Positions 8,287 to 18,456 of a stretch of 64,000 bases of DNA are shown here, one piece after another. The stretch covers positions 310,001-374,000 of the forward strand of contig OY759717.1 in assembly GCA_963662525.1 (NCBI GenBank), written 5' to 3'. The translations under genes and the position numbers were made by a program. The stretch comes from CAZSDU01 sp963662525 (lineage in GTDB: Bacteria > Bacteroidota > Bacteroidia > Bacteroidales > FEN-979). The notes beneath the pieces were generated by a model that saw only the letters and a list, made by a program, of their open reading frames with translations, ran no database searches and was not told the origin of the DNA. Each line of letters opens with the position of its first letter. Within the stretch, counting starts at the first letter, position 1.

Positions 8287-10929
8287 TTATTTCTTATAGG
8301 ATTCCAGTTGATCCTCCAGGACTTTTATTCTGGCTATCGCATCTGACTGTTTTTTTCGCTCGGAATCAACCACTTTGACAGGGGCATTTCGAACAAAATT
8401 ATTGTTGCTGATTTTGTTCATAACAGTCTCCAGAAATCCGCGGGTGTACAACAATTCCTCTTCCAGCTTTCTGATTTCTGCTTCAATATCAATATTACTG
8501 CTGAATGGAACAAAGAATTCTGTTGCACCCATGGTGAAGCTTAGTGCACCGGCTATTTTTTCATCTGTATAGTTCAGATCGGAAATATTGCAAAGTTTTT
8601 TTACAACACCATCAAAGCAGGTATCTGACTGTTCGTTGTTATTCTTTTTAATATAAAGACGAATAGAATCTTTCTGTGCTATGTTTTTTTCTTTTCTGAT
8701 ATTTCTTAAGGCCATGATGACCTCTTCAGCCATCTCAAATTGACGAATGAATTTTTCGGTAAAAGGCATTACTTCCGGCATTGCTTCAAGCATAATGCTT
8801 TCCCCATCTTGTCTATCTCCAATAATCTGCCATATCTCTTCCGTTATAAATGGCATGAATGGGTGTAATACTTTGATCAGGTTCCCAAAAAATGCCAGAG
8901 TGGCATCATAGGTTTTGCGGTCGATCGATTGCTGATATGCTGGTTTGATCATTTCAAGATACCAGGAACAAAAATCATCCCAGATCAGCTTGTAAACGGT
9001 CATCAGAGCTTCCGAAAGGCGATAGCCTGTATAAAGGGTATTAATATTCTGCAGGGTAGCATTAAACACGGATCCAAACCATTCAACCGAAACCAGGCAA
9101 ACTTCAGGTTGAGGTAGAGTTGGATCAACCTGCCATCCTTTTACAAGCCGCATGGCATTCCATATTTTATTGGAGAAGTTTCTGCCTTGTTCTATCAGGC
9201 CTTCATCGAATAATAAGTCATTGCCGGCCGGAGAGCAGAGTAGCATCCCCGTACGGACTGCATCTGCTCCATATTGTTCCATAAGGTGAATAGGATCCGG
9301 AGAATTTCCCAAGGATTTAGACATTTTCCGACCCTGTTTATCCCTGACCATTCCGGTGAAATAAACATCTCTGAATGGGATTTCCTTACGATACTCCCAG
9401 GAAGCCATGATCATCCTTGCCACCCAGAAAAAAATAATATCAGAAGCAGTAATCAGTGCCGAGGTTGGGAAATAATACCGGATATCGGGATTTTCAGGTT
9501 CCCTGATGCCATCGAAAACCGAAATTGGCCAAAGCCAGGAAGAAAACCAGGTATCCAGCACATCTTCATCCTGCTTCAGATCTTCCATATGTACCTCTTG
9601 TCCTGCCTGGACTGCTAATGCTTTTACCAGTTCAAATGCTTCTTCCCTTGTTTTTGCTACAATAAAATCTCCATTGGGAAGATACCAGGCAGGGATTCTT
9701 TGCCCCCACCAGAGCTGCCGGGAGATGCACCAGTCAGTGACATTTTCCATCCAGTGACGGTACATATTCTTGTACTTGGCCGGATGAAATCTGATACGGT
9801 CATTTTCCACGAGGTCGAGGGCTGGTTTTGCCATCTCTTTCATCCTCATGAACCATTGAACAGAAATCCTGGGTTCTATCACTTCATCGGTACGCTCCGA
9901 ATATCCAACCTTGTTGGTATATTCTTCAATTTTAACAATATGTCCTTGGGCATCCAGTTCCCTGGTGATCTTTTTCCTGACCACAAACCGGTCTTCCCCG
10001 ACAAAAATCTGAGCAGCAGAGCTGAGGGTGCCATCCGCATTAAATGTATCGATTACATCCAGTTTGTATTTCAGTCCCAGGTTGTAGTCGTTAATATCAT
10101 GGGCAGGGGTTACCTTCAAGGCACCCGTACCGAATTCACGATCTACATATTCATCAAAAATCACCGGGATGGAACGGTTTACTAAGGGAACGAGAATCCG
10201 CTTTCCCATTAAATTCCGGTAACGATCATCTTCTGGATGAACACAAATGGCAGTATCACCCAGGATAGTTTCCGGACGGGTGGTTGCAATAGTAACCCAG
10301 GAATCCCCGCTTCCTTCAACCTTATACCTGACATAATAAAGTTTTGAGTTGACTTCCTTATAAATTACTTCCTCATCAGAGACTGCAGTTAATGCTTTCG
10401 GATCCCAATTTACCATTCGTACACCCCGATAAATCAGCCCCTTTTTATATAAATCAATGAACACATCGATCACTGAATCGTATAAGGCTTCATCCATGGT
10501 AAAACGGGTACGGTCCCAATCACAGGAGGCCCCAAGTTTCTTAAGCTGTTCCAGGATGATTCCTCCGTGTTTTGTCTTCCATTCCCAGGCATGCTGAAGA
10601 AATGATTCACGGTCGAGACTAACCTTCTCGATTCCTTTTTCCCGGAGCATAGATACTACTTTTGCTTCAGTAGCAATGGATGCATGATCAGTTCCGGGGA
10701 CCCAGCATGCATTTTTTCCCAGCATCCGGGCCCGGCGGATCAATACATCCTGGATGGTATTATTGAGCATATGTCCCATGTGCAGAACACCGGTGACGTT
10801 GGGTGGGGGAATGACGATGCAGAATGCTTCCCTGTCATCAGGGACTGACTTAAAATACCCATGATCCAGCCAATAAGCGTACCACTTGTCTTCCACATTC
10901 GTGGGATCATATTTGGAGACAATTTCCAT
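8287..10929 (-). CDS. valS: Valyl-tRNA synthetase
   Basis: An 880-residue class-I aminoacyl-tRNA synthetase that charges tRNA-Val in the cytoplasm. The HIGH signature appears as HMGH at residues 50-53 within PPPNVTGVLHMGHMLNN, and the KMSKS motif is present near residue 537 (GRKMSKSLGN). The editing (CP1) domain with its TTRPET segment lies between. The C-terminal anticodon-binding domain is followed by a coiled-coil arm of the ValS type (about residues 810-880). Length is normal for the family. The gene is transcribed alone from a TAATTTTG box 26 bp upstream. Confidence 0.98.
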   Translation of the reverse strand: MEIVSKYDPTNVEDKWYAYWLDHGYFKSVPDDREAFCIVIPPPNVTGVLHMGHMLNNTIQDVLIRRARMLGKNACWVPGTDHASIATEAKVVSMLREKGIEKVSLDRESFLQHAWEWKTKHGGIILEQLKKLGASCDWDRTRFTMDEALYDSVIDVFIDLYKKGLIYRGVRMVNWDPKALTAVSDEEVIYKEVNSKLYYVRYKVEGSGDSWVTIATTRPETILGDTAICVHPEDDRYRNLMGKRILVPLVNRSIPVIFDEYVDREFGTGALKVTPAHDINDYNLGLKYKLDVIDTFNADGTLSSAAQIFVGEDRFVVRKKITRELDAQGHIVKIEEYTNKVGYSERTDEVIEPRISVQWFMRMKEMAKPALDLVENDRIRFHPAKYKNMYRHWMENVTDWCISRQLWWGQRIPAWYLPNGDFIVAKTREEAFELVKALAVQAGQEVHMEDLKQDEDVLDTWFSSWLWPISVFDGIREPENPDIRYYFPTSALITASDIIFFWVARMIMASWEYRKEIPFRDVYFTGMVRDKQGRKMSKSLGNSPDPIHLMEQYGADAVRTGMLLCSPAGNDLLFDEGLIEQGRNFSNKIWNAMRLVKGWQVDPTLPQPEVCLVSVEWFGSVFNATLQNINTLYTGYRLSEALMTVYKLIWDDFCSWYLEMIKPAYQQSIDRKTYDATLAFFGNLIKVLHPFMPFITEEIWQIIGDRQDGESIMLEAMPEVMPFTEKFIRQFEMAEEVIMALRNIRKEKNIAQKDSIRLYIKKNNNEQSDTCFDGVVKKLCNISDLNYTDEKIAGALSFTMGATEFFVPFSSNIDIEAEIRKLEEELLYTRGFLETVMNKISNNNFVRNAPVKVVDSERKKQSDAIARIKVLEDQLESYKK

Positions 10930-10954
10930 GATTTAAGCAGATATTATAGAGGCG

Positions 10955-10962
10955 CAAAATTA
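10955..10962 (-). promoter_or_regulatory. Bacteroidota -7 box for valS
   Basis: The minus strand reads TAATTTTG followed by C, a strong match to TAnnTTTG, ending 26 bp before the valS start codon. Confidence 0.55.
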
Positions 10963-11062
10963 GAAAAAAAAACGAAGGAAGCAGAAACAAGATAATTGGA
11001 GACAGTTACAATTGTCAATACCTCACTTACAAAACATGGTTTTATATGACTAAGATTTGAAT

Positions 11063-11070
11063 TACATTTG
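11063..11070 (+). promoter_or_regulatory. Bacteroidota -7 box (TACATTTG)
   Basis: TACATTTG matches TAnnTTTG and lies about 30 bp before the LruC-domain gene. Confidence 0.5.
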
Positions 11071-11099
11071 CTACCTTATTTAACTAAACTTCTTGTACA

Positions 11100-13004
11100 A
11101 TGAAAATTCAAACCCCCGCCATTTTAATCCTGTCCATTTTATTCATACTTTCATTTTCTTCCTGTAATAAAAAAATTTCAGAAGATCCCAAGCCTGCGAT
11201 TACCATGGACGATTTAAAAGTTCCGGACGGTTTCAATTGGCAGACTACAAAAGAAGTAAGCCTTAATGTGACCATGCCATCAACAATCGATTATACCAAT
11301 TACAGGAGCAGTATTAAAATCATGACAGCTCCGGAAACCGATGGAGGAGTGATACTATATACCGGGGCAGCAGATCCCCTGGGAAAATATCTTGCCACTT
11401 TCAGAATTCCGGCTGATCTCGAAAACCTCTACATCTCATCTGATGTCGGTGGTATTTCTTATCGCATAGGGCAGCCCAAATCTTCTTCTGCTATTTTGGA
11501 TGGAATAGTTAATCTCGGTGAAGGTTTTGACACCTTGCCTCCACCAGTGGCAACCGGAGCAAAAATGAACACTCAAACAAGAAAAGGCGGGATTTCAGAA
11601 GGCCTTCCCCTTACAGACATGATGTTTAATTCAAACCTCGTTCAAAACGGGACTTTTGATATTAATAGTTTTGGTTCCATCCCCAGTTGGAGTTCTCCAA
11701 TGAATGCAGACGGGAAATGGTATTATACCGGTGAATTGAGTGGCGTAGTTAGCCAGTATAACGACAATGGAAATAAAGTACTGAGAATCAGTACTCCAAC
11801 CTCATCATCATACCGTTCAGGAGGAGTTGCCCAATTGATTGCGGCTAATCCCGGGGATTTGATTACCTTCTCTGCAGACATGAAAACTCAGGGAGCCAAT
11901 GTAAGCAATAATGCCTGGCTTTACCTCATCCCTCGTTCTTCCAGTGGAACATCCCTGAATTATTACAGCTATAATATAACTCCCGTGACCAGCCTGACCA
12001 ATTGGGCAAGATACACAGTTGCAGCTACCATGCCGGCTGGAACTGCCTATGTCCAAGTTCTTTTCTGGCACTGGATTTTTGGAGGATATTTTTATTGGGA
12101 TAATGTCGTTGTGACAGGACCGAACCCTGATTCAGATGGAGATGGAGTCGTAGATTTATCTGATGAGTATCCCAATGACCCTGCCCGAGCATTCAATATA
12201 TATTATCCCAGCCAGAACGGATTTAGTTCCCTTGCTTTTGAAGATAACTGGCCAGGTAAAGGTGATTATGACTGTAATGACCTGGTCGTCGATTATCGTT
12301 ACCAACAGGTAACCAATGCCAGCAATGCCCTTGTGGAATTATTCGGAAAATATATTTTTAGGGCAGCGGGTGCCAGCTTTACCAATGCTTTTGGCTTCCA
12401 GATGGAAATTGACCCTTTTAAAATCAATAATGTAACCGGGATATCAAAAACTGAAAACTACATTACCCTATCAGGGAACAATACTGAAGCCGGTCAAACC
12501 AAAGGAACCATTATCCTTACCGATAACGTTTTTACCCAATTACCTTTTCCGGGAGGTGGGACAGGTGTTAATACGACTCCCGGACAACCCTATGTAAATC
12601 CAGACACAATGGATATCCATGTCACCCTTACGCAGGCTATTCCTATTGCTCAGGCAGGAACGCCCCCATACAATCCATTTCTAATTGTAAATAAAATAAG
12701 AGGACGTGAAATTCATCTCCCGAATTATCTACCTACAAGTCTTGCTGATCCTACATATTTCGGAAAAGAAAACGATAACTCTGAACCGGAAAATAACCGC
12801 TACTATAAAACATCCAATAATCTTCCTTGGGCACTTGATATTTCAGGAAAATTTGATTATCCTATCGAAAGGGTCCCAATTATTGAAGCCTATTTACACT
12901 TCGCTTCCTGGGCTGAAAGTAGTGGTTCACTCTACCCATCATGGTACAGCAATGCTTCGGGAAACAGAAATAATGCTTATATTTTTCAGACACCTGCTAA
13001 GTAG
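11100..13004 (+). CDS. LruC domain lipoprotein
   Basis: A 634-residue lipoprotein. The signal peptide ends in a lipobox-like FSSC (Cys about residue 23). The N-terminal half contains a DUF4842/LruC-associated beta-rich region and a carbohydrate-binding-like section (about residues 175-345). At about residues 347-358 there is a DSDGDGVVD thrombospondin-type-3-like calcium loop. The C-terminal half is the LruC domain (FEDNWPGKGDYDCNDLVVDYRY onward, in two parts), first described in a Leptospira outer-membrane lipoprotein. In Bacteroidota such proteins are cell-surface proteins of unknown function. The gene is monocistronic and ends 13 bp before the convergent DUF58 gene. Confidence 0.85.
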   Translation: MKIQTPAILILSILFILSFSSCNKKISEDPKPAITMDDLKVPDGFNWQTTKEVSLNVTMPSTIDYTNYRSSIKIMTAPETDGGVILYTGAADPLGKYLATFRIPADLENLYISSDVGGISYRIGQPKSSSAILDGIVNLGEGFDTLPPPVATGAKMNTQTRKGGISEGLPLTDMMFNSNLVQNGTFDINSFGSIPSWSSPMNADGKWYYTGELSGVVSQYNDNGNKVLRISTPTSSSYRSGGVAQLIAANPGDLITFSADMKTQGANVSNNAWLYLIPRSSSGTSLNYYSYNITPVTSLTNWARYTVAATMPAGTAYVQVLFWHWIFGGYFYWDNVVVTGPNPDSDGDGVVDLSDEYPNDPARAFNIYYPSQNGFSSLAFEDNWPGKGDYDCNDLVVDYRYQQVTNASNALVELFGKYIFRAAGASFTNAFGFQMEIDPFKINNVTGISKTENYITLSGNNTEAGQTKGTIILTDNVFTQLPFPGGGTGVNTTPGQPYVNPDTMDIHVTLTQAIPIAQAGTPPYNPFLIVNKIRGREIHLPNYLPTSLADPTYFGKENDNSEPENNRYYKTSNNLPWALDISGKFDYPIERVPIIEAYLHFASWAESSGSLYPSWYSNASGNRNNAYIFQTPAK

Positions 13005-13017
13005 CAAGCCTGGGTTT

Positions 13018-13953
13018 TTAAAACAATTTTGACCTTTTCAACAGAAAAGGTAGAAGCACCTGTTCAAAACCAGTGTTGATATCGGTTTCGATAATATCAA
13101 TATGGAATTGACCGCACTTCAGGATCAGGTCTTTTTTAAATTGACTGATAGCTTCAATGTACCGTGCGCGCATTTGTGAAGGGTGAACTTTTAATTGCTG
13201 CCCGGTTTCCATGTCGATAAATTTGTAAGGACGATTGGCAAAGTCAAAGTCAATTTCCTTGCCTTTATCTACTACATGAAACAACACCACCTCATGCTTA
13301 TTATGCTTTAAATGCTGCAGCGCAGAAAAAAGTTCTCCTGATTGATCTGAATTTTCAAACATATCGCTGAAAATGATGACCAAGGAACGCTGGTGAATGC
13401 GCTCAGCCAATAAATGAATGGCATTTGCCACGGCTGTCTTCTTCCGATCCTGAGGAGAAAAAGGGATAAGGAGATTCTCCAGTTGCTGATATAAGTATTT
13501 GATGTGAACCAGGCTGGATTTTGTTTGGGTATGCAATATAATATCATCTGAAAACACACTGATACCTGCTGCATCTCGCTGCTTGTGAAATAAGTATATC
13601 AGGGCAGCTGCAGTATAAACCGAAAAGGTTATTTTATTGGGGTGGTCAATATCAGCTTGATCTATAACCGGAAAATGCATGGAAGAAGAATAGTCAATAA
13701 AAATCTGGCAACGCAGATTTGTTTCTTCCTCATACCGTTTTATGTAAAGACGGTCACTACGGCCAAATAACTTCCAGTCTATATTTCTGATCGATTCCCC
13801 TGTATTATAAAGCCGGTGCTCGGCAAATTCGACCGAAAAACCATGAAAAGGACTTTTATGCAGACCCGTAATAAACCCTTCAACAACCTGTCTGGCGAGA
13901 AATTCCAGCGATGAAAACTGTTCAAACCTGCCCTGATCAATAGATGGACACAT
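13018..13953 (-). CDS. DUF58 domain protein
   Basis: A 311-residue soluble DUF58 protein. The family hallmark is present: a DxR-like phrase in the form RNIDWKLFGRSDRLYIKRYEEE (split here at about residues 57-78), followed by a von Willebrand-like segment (IFIDYSSSM, about residue 88) and IIFSDMFE. These proteins usually accompany a MoxR AAA+ ATPase and BatA-type proteins; here no moxR is adjacent, though a BatA-type gene lies about 13 kb away. Function in Bacteroidota is unproven; roles in envelope stress or chaperone-like metal insertion have been proposed for the system. Confidence 0.88.
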   Translation of the reverse strand: MCPSIDQGRFEQFSSLEFLARQVVEGFITGLHKSPFHGFSVEFAEHRLYNTGESIRNIDWKLFGRSDRLYIKRYEEETNLRCQIFIDYSSSMHFPVIDQADIDHPNKITFSVYTAAALIYLFHKQRDAAGISVFSDDIILHTQTKSSLVHIKYLYQQLENLLIPFSPQDRKKTAVANAIHLLAERIHQRSLVIIFSDMFENSDQSGELFSALQHLKHNKHEVVLFHVVDKGKEIDFDFANRPYKFIDMETGQQLKVHPSQMRARYIEAISQFKKDLILKCGQFHIDIIETDINTGFEQVLLPFLLKRSKLF

Positions 13954-13983
13954 ATTGCGCTATTTCGCCAATTCGAATTTCGC

Positions 13984-14301
13984 TTAAATATGTTTTTCGA
14001 TCAGCGCTTTAAAGCTTGCCTTGGGAACTGCTCCTACCTGTTTATCAACCACTTCTCCATTCTTAATATATAGAACAGTAGGAATATTCCTGACTTTAAA
14101 CTTCCCTGTTGTTATCGGATTTTCATCGACATTAAGTTCACCGGCGACTATACGTCCATCATATTCTGTTGCCAGTTCATGGATTATGGGAGATACCATC
14201 CGGCAAGGGCCACACCATTCGGCTGATAAATCTACCAGAGCCAGCTTGGTGGTCTTCATTACTTTTTCTTCAAAATTTGCATCGGTAAAAATTTCGAACA
14301 T
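13984..14301 (-). CDS. trxA: Thioredoxin
   Basis: A 105-residue thioredoxin with the classical WCGPC active site (about residues 29-33) and the cis-proline segment NIPTVLY (about residues 74-80). It is cytoplasmic, with no signal peptide, and reduces protein disulfides. Length is typical. A TAAATTCG sequence on the minus strand just upstream is only a near match to the -7 consensus. Confidence 0.95.
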   Translation of the reverse strand: MFEIFTDANFEEKVMKTTKLALVDLSAEWCGPCRMVSPIIHELATEYDGRIVAGELNVDENPITTGKFKVRNIPTVLYIKNGEVVDKQVGAVPKASFKALIEKHI

Positions 14302-14357
14302 GGTAATTTCATTTTAGGGTTAAACATCGATTCGATGCTACGAATTTACATTTTTTT

Positions 14358-17300
14358 TTAATCGGTCAATATTCTCATTTGAATCTCAGGGTTCAAGGCA
14401 AGGGCAATAACCATTTCTTTAATGTTTACCCTGAACTTCCTGGAAGGAAGGTCAATAAGAAGGTTTTCATCCTCATCACTGATCCTTATTCTTAAATAAC
14501 CTTTCCCTTTATTCTTCTTGACCAATTGTTGCAGCACGACAATTAAATCCGGTATCAGTTCATTCAATCTTAAAGTAACCAGCAGTCCCCGGGCATTCTT
14601 TTCTATGACCTCCGGTAACAAGGTTATAGTATTAACCCTGACAACCAGCTGATCAGGGTTGTCGAATCTCGGTTCTATGCGAGCTTTGATAAAAACATAC
14701 TGTCCTTCATCAAGGAAATGTTTCCATCTCAGGTATTCCTCCGAAAAAACGGTCAGCGACATGAAATTATAATAATCTTCCACAATGAATGAGCCATAGG
14801 GTTTTCCGGTCTTCCCAATTTTGTGGTTCGTTTCGATAATAATACCGGCAAAAGCAACTTCCTTGCCTTTAAGTGGACGAAGATCCGATTTCAGGTTTTC
14901 GATGGTTACATTGCAAAATTGATCCATTTCCAGCCGGTAATCATCCAGGGGATGGCCGCTCATATAAAACCCCGTGATTTCTTTTTCAAATTTAAGTTGC
15001 TCCAGCTTCGACCATGGACGGCATTCCGGAAGACTTAATTCTTTCAGCTGGACTTCTTCAGCTTCCCCGAATAAAGATTGCTGCATGGAATCCTTACGGG
15101 CATGATATTCCGTTGCATGTCTGATGATCTTTTCAAGAAAAATCTGGTCATCGCTGTTTTCCTGGTAGAAATACTGTGCCCGGTGGGTGTCTTCAAAACA
15201 ATCAAAAGCTCCGGCTTTAGCTAGAGATTCAAGGCATCGTTTATTAAGCGTATGGGAATTGACCCTCCGGGAAATATCAAATATACTTGTATAAGGTCCG
15301 TTTTTACTGCGCTCTTCAATGAGACTCTGCACAGCTGCTTCCCCCACATTTTTTATTCCTGCCATGCCGAAACGGATCTCCCCCCTTTTATTCACCACAA
15401 AAGTCGATACACTTTCATTTACATCCGGTCCCAGAACAGGGATCTGCATCCGTTTGCATTCATCCAGAAAAAGAGTAATCTCTTTCAAATCATTCAAGTT
15501 ACGACTTAATACAGCAGCCATGAATTCGGCCGGGTAATGGGCTTTCAGATATGCCTGTCGGTATGCTACATAGGCATAACAAGTGGAATGTGATTTATTG
15601 AAAGCATAATTGGCAAAAGCTTCCCAATCCTTCCAGATTTTATTGACAATGGCCAAATCATGACCATTTTTCGTACAACCTTCAAAATATTTCGGTTTCA
15701 ATTCGTTCATCAGGTGCTCGATCTTTTTCCCCATAGCTTTACGCAGGGAATCTGCCTCCCCTTTTGTAAAACCGGCAAGTTGCTGGGAAAGCAACATAAC
15801 CTGCTCCTGATAAACTGTGATACCGTATGTGTCTTTCAGGTATTTCTCCATTTCAGGGATATCGTAAACAATCTTTTCCCGTCCGTGTTTTCGGTTGATA
15901 AAACTGGGAATATACTCCATCGGACCTGGACGGTACAATGCATTCATGGCGATCAGATCTTCTATCTTGTTCGGTTTTAATTCACGAAGATATTTCTTCA
16001 TCCCATCTGACTCAAACTGGAAGATTCCGGTAGTTCTCCCCTGGCTAAAAAGAGTATAAGTCAGTTCGTCATCCAGGGGAACAGATTCAATATCCAGATC
16101 TATTTCTTTGGATAATTTTATAATATTCAATGCATCATTGATGATGGCAAGGGTTTTCAAGCCAAGGAAATCCATCTTCAGCATCCCGACTTTTTCGATA
16201 TAATCCCCATCGAATTGGGTGACCAGTAAATTAGAGTCCTTGGATGTGGTAACAGGAATATGTTCCATCAGGTTATCCCTGCCAATGATAATTCCACAGG
16301 CATGCAATCCTGTCTGACGGATAGATCCTTCGAGACTTTCTGCATATTTAAGTGTTTCAGCTATCAGTTTGTTTGAGGAAGAACGAGCTGCTTTAAGCTC
16401 AGGAACCTCCTCATAAGCCTGCTTAAGAGTAATTCCGGGACGGGAAGGGATCAGTTTGGTAAGGCGGCCGACTTCATCCAGCGGCAGTTTATGTACCCTG
16501 GCTACATCACGGATAGCGCCTTTGGCAGCCATCGTCCCAAAAGTGATTACCTGGGCAACCTTATCAATCCCGTACTTTTGAACAACGTATTTCAGTACTC
16601 TTTCTCTGCCATCCTCGTCGAAATCAATGTCAATATCCGGCATCGAAACACGGTCGGGATTCAGGAAACGTTCAAAAAGTAAATCATATTTAAGTGGATC
16701 AACATCAGTTATACGCGTACAATATGCAACAACAGAACCAGCAGCCGAACCACGACCAGGGCCAACAGCCACATTCATTTCCCGGGCTGCATTCAGAAAG
16801 TCTTGAACGATCAGAAAATACCCGGGATAACCCATTTTTTTTATGGTTGCCAGCTCGAAATCTATGCGTTCTCTGATATCTTCCGTGATAACCTGATATC
16901 TTCTTTTCGCTCCCTCATAGGTAACATGTCTCAGAAAATCATCCGGATCATTAAACCCATCAGGAAGCGGAAAATTAGGCATGATGGGATCATGATTAAG
17001 CGGAAAAATTTGAATTTTATCAAGGACTTCAAGAGTGTTTTCCAATGCCTCCGGCAGGTCATGAAACAGCTTGCTCATCTCATCCCCCGACTTAAACCAT
17101 TCCGAACCAGTATAGCGAAGCCGGTCAATATCATCCATTACCTTGCCTGTATTAATACACAGGAGCCGATCATGTGCTTCTGAATCGGTTTCATTTAAAA
17201 AATGAACATCATTGGTCGCTAATAACTTTACCTTAAGTTTCCTGGAAAGCTCAACCAAAGCCTGACCAACAATATTCTGTCGTTTCAGAACCTCTCCATC

Positions 17301-17855
17301 CCTGCTTGAATCAGCGGCAGGATGACGCATGACCTCAAGATAAAAGTCATCCCCGAAAATTTCTTTGTACCCGAGAATAACCTTTTCAGCCTGCAATATA
17401 TTTCCTGCCTGAATTGCCCTGGGTATTTCACCAGCCAGGCAAGCGCTGGAAGCAATCAGACCTTCGTGATAATCACGCAAAAGTTCTTTATCAATCCTGG
17501 GTTTGTAATAATGACCATCTTTCCAGGCAAAGGATATCAACTTAACAAGATTATGGTATCCGGTAAGGTTTTTGGCAAGCAAAATAAGATGATCCCCTTT
17601 CCGGTCAATCAATTCGGTCCTATCCTTATGACTGCGACGTGCGACATACGTCTCACAACCAATTATAGGCTTGAAATCCTGCTGAGCAGAAGCTGCCTCA
17701 TGAAATTCTTTGAGTCCGAATAAATTACCATGATCGGTGATAGCCACACCCTTCATCCCAAGACCGGTAGCTTTTTTGATCAGATCTTTAATTCGGCAGG
17801 CACCATCCAAAATAGAATATTGAGTATGTACGTGTAAATGAATAAAATCGCTCAT
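14358..17855 (-). CDS. dnaE: DNA polymerase III alpha subunit
   Basis: A 1165-residue DnaE-type replicative polymerase. The N-terminal PHP domain starts HLHVHTQYSILDGA; the catalytic palm carries the PDIDIDFDEDGR motif (about residues 400-411) and the GPGRGSAAGS motif. A tandem helix-hairpin-helix region, an OB-fold (about residues 970-1060) and a C-terminal tau-binding region follow. Length is normal. It follows trxA in reverse order on the same strand: dnaE is upstream and trxA starts 56 bp after its stop, so the two could be cotranscribed. Confidence 0.97.
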   Translation of the reverse strand: MSDFIHLHVHTQYSILDGACRIKDLIKKATGLGMKGVAITDHGNLFGLKEFHEAASAQQDFKPIIGCETYVARRSHKDRTELIDRKGDHLILLAKNLTGYHNLVKLISFAWKDGHYYKPRIDKELLRDYHEGLIASSACLAGEIPRAIQAGNILQAEKVILGYKEIFGDDFYLEVMRHPAADSSRDGEVLKRQNIVGQALVELSRKLKVKLLATNDVHFLNETDSEAHDRLLCINTGKVMDDIDRLRYTGSEWFKSGDEMSKLFHDLPEALENTLEVLDKIQIFPLNHDPIMPNFPLPDGFNDPDDFLRHVTYEGAKRRYQVITEDIRERIDFELATIKKMGYPGYFLIVQDFLNAAREMNVAVGPGRGSAAGSVVAYCTRITDVDPLKYDLLFERFLNPDRVSMPDIDIDFDEDGRERVLKYVVQKYGIDKVAQVITFGTMAAKGAIRDVARVHKLPLDEVGRLTKLIPSRPGITLKQAYEEVPELKAARSSSNKLIAETLKYAESLEGSIRQTGLHACGIIIGRDNLMEHIPVTTSKDSNLLVTQFDGDYIEKVGMLKMDFLGLKTLAIINDALNIIKLSKEIDLDIESVPLDDELTYTLFSQGRTTGIFQFESDGMKKYLRELKPNKIEDLIAMNALYRPGPMEYIPSFINRKHGREKIVYDIPEMEKYLKDTYGITVYQEQVMLLSQQLAGFTKGEADSLRKAMGKKIEHLMNELKPKYFEGCTKNGHDLAIVNKIWKDWEAFANYAFNKSHSTCYAYVAYRQAYLKAHYPAEFMAAVLSRNLNDLKEITLFLDECKRMQIPVLGPDVNESVSTFVVNKRGEIRFGMAGIKNVGEAAVQSLIEERSKNGPYTSIFDISRRVNSHTLNKRCLESLAKAGAFDCFEDTHRAQYFYQENSDDQIFLEKIIRHATEYHARKDSMQQSLFGEAEEVQLKELSLPECRPWSKLEQLKFEKEITGFYMSGHPLDDYRLEMDQFCNVTIENLKSDLRPLKGKEVAFAGIIIETNHKIGKTGKPYGSFIVEDYYNFMSLTVFSEEYLRWKHFLDEGQYVFIKARIEPRFDNPDQLVVRVNTITLLPEVIEKNARGLLVTLRLNELIPDLIVVLQQLVKKNKGKGYLRIRISDEDENLLIDLPSRKFRVNIKEMVIALALNPEIQMRILTD

Positions 17856-17965
17856 TATTTCAGTAAAAGAAAGGGTTTCTTTGGATTTGTAAAATTACAC
17901 AAAATCGCTGCAAAAAGTCCGGTGTTGAAAACTAAAAGTACTTGACTAATATGAAATATTCTCAT

Positions 17966-17973
17966 TATATTTG
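17966..17973 (+). promoter_or_regulatory. Bacteroidota -7 box (TATATTTG)
   Basis: TATATTTG matches TAnnTTTG and lies 13 bp before the DUF2231 gene; it probably drives this gene and the rubrerythrin gene behind it. Confidence 0.45.
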
Positions 17974-17986
17974 AAGAAAAAAAGCC

Positions 17987-18415
17987 ATGTTCAATGTAAG
18001 TCATTTGCATCCCATGATGGTTCATTTCCCCATCGCCCTGATCGCGGTCGGTTTTTTTGCAGATCTCGTGAACCTATTTACAAAAAAAGAGCCTTGCCTC
18101 TCCAGCATTGGTTATTATCTTGAAATCCTTGGGATGGCCGGTGCTATTGTCGCCTGGGGAACCGGATATTTTCTTACCAGCCCCATGGAAGGGGAAGCTG
18201 GTCTAATGCGGGATCAGCATGAACTGTTTGCAACCATTACACTGGTTACTATTATCATTGCTACCATTGCCAGAATCATTCTAAACTATCTGGGTACAGA
18301 CCACACTAAGTTTAAATATATTCCGCTTACACTGTATTTCCTGGCATTTCTTTTCGTTTCCTACACTGGATTTCTCGGAGGATCTCTGGTTATGGATTTT
18401 ATGATCGGGTTATAA
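17987..18415 (+). CDS. DUF2231-type four-helix membrane protein
   Basis: A 142-residue inner-membrane protein with four predicted transmembrane helices (about residues 9-28, 44-66, 80-100 and 112-135) and the family's N-terminal HPMMVHFPIAL motif, in which conserved histidines could bind heme or a metal. DUF2231 proteins have no established reaction. The gene lies 41 bp before the exported rubrerythrin gene on the same strand, which hints at a shared redox role; that link is inferred from position only. Confidence 0.82.
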   Translation: MFNVSHLHPMMVHFPIALIAVGFFADLVNLFTKKEPCLSSIGYYLEILGMAGAIVAWGTGYFLTSPMEGEAGLMRDQHELFATITLVTIIIATIARIILNYLGTDHTKFKYIPLTLYFLAFLFVSYTGFLGGSLVMDFMIGL

Positions 18416-18456
18416 TAATTCATTATTCTTTATTCAATTTATTTTAATATTAATCT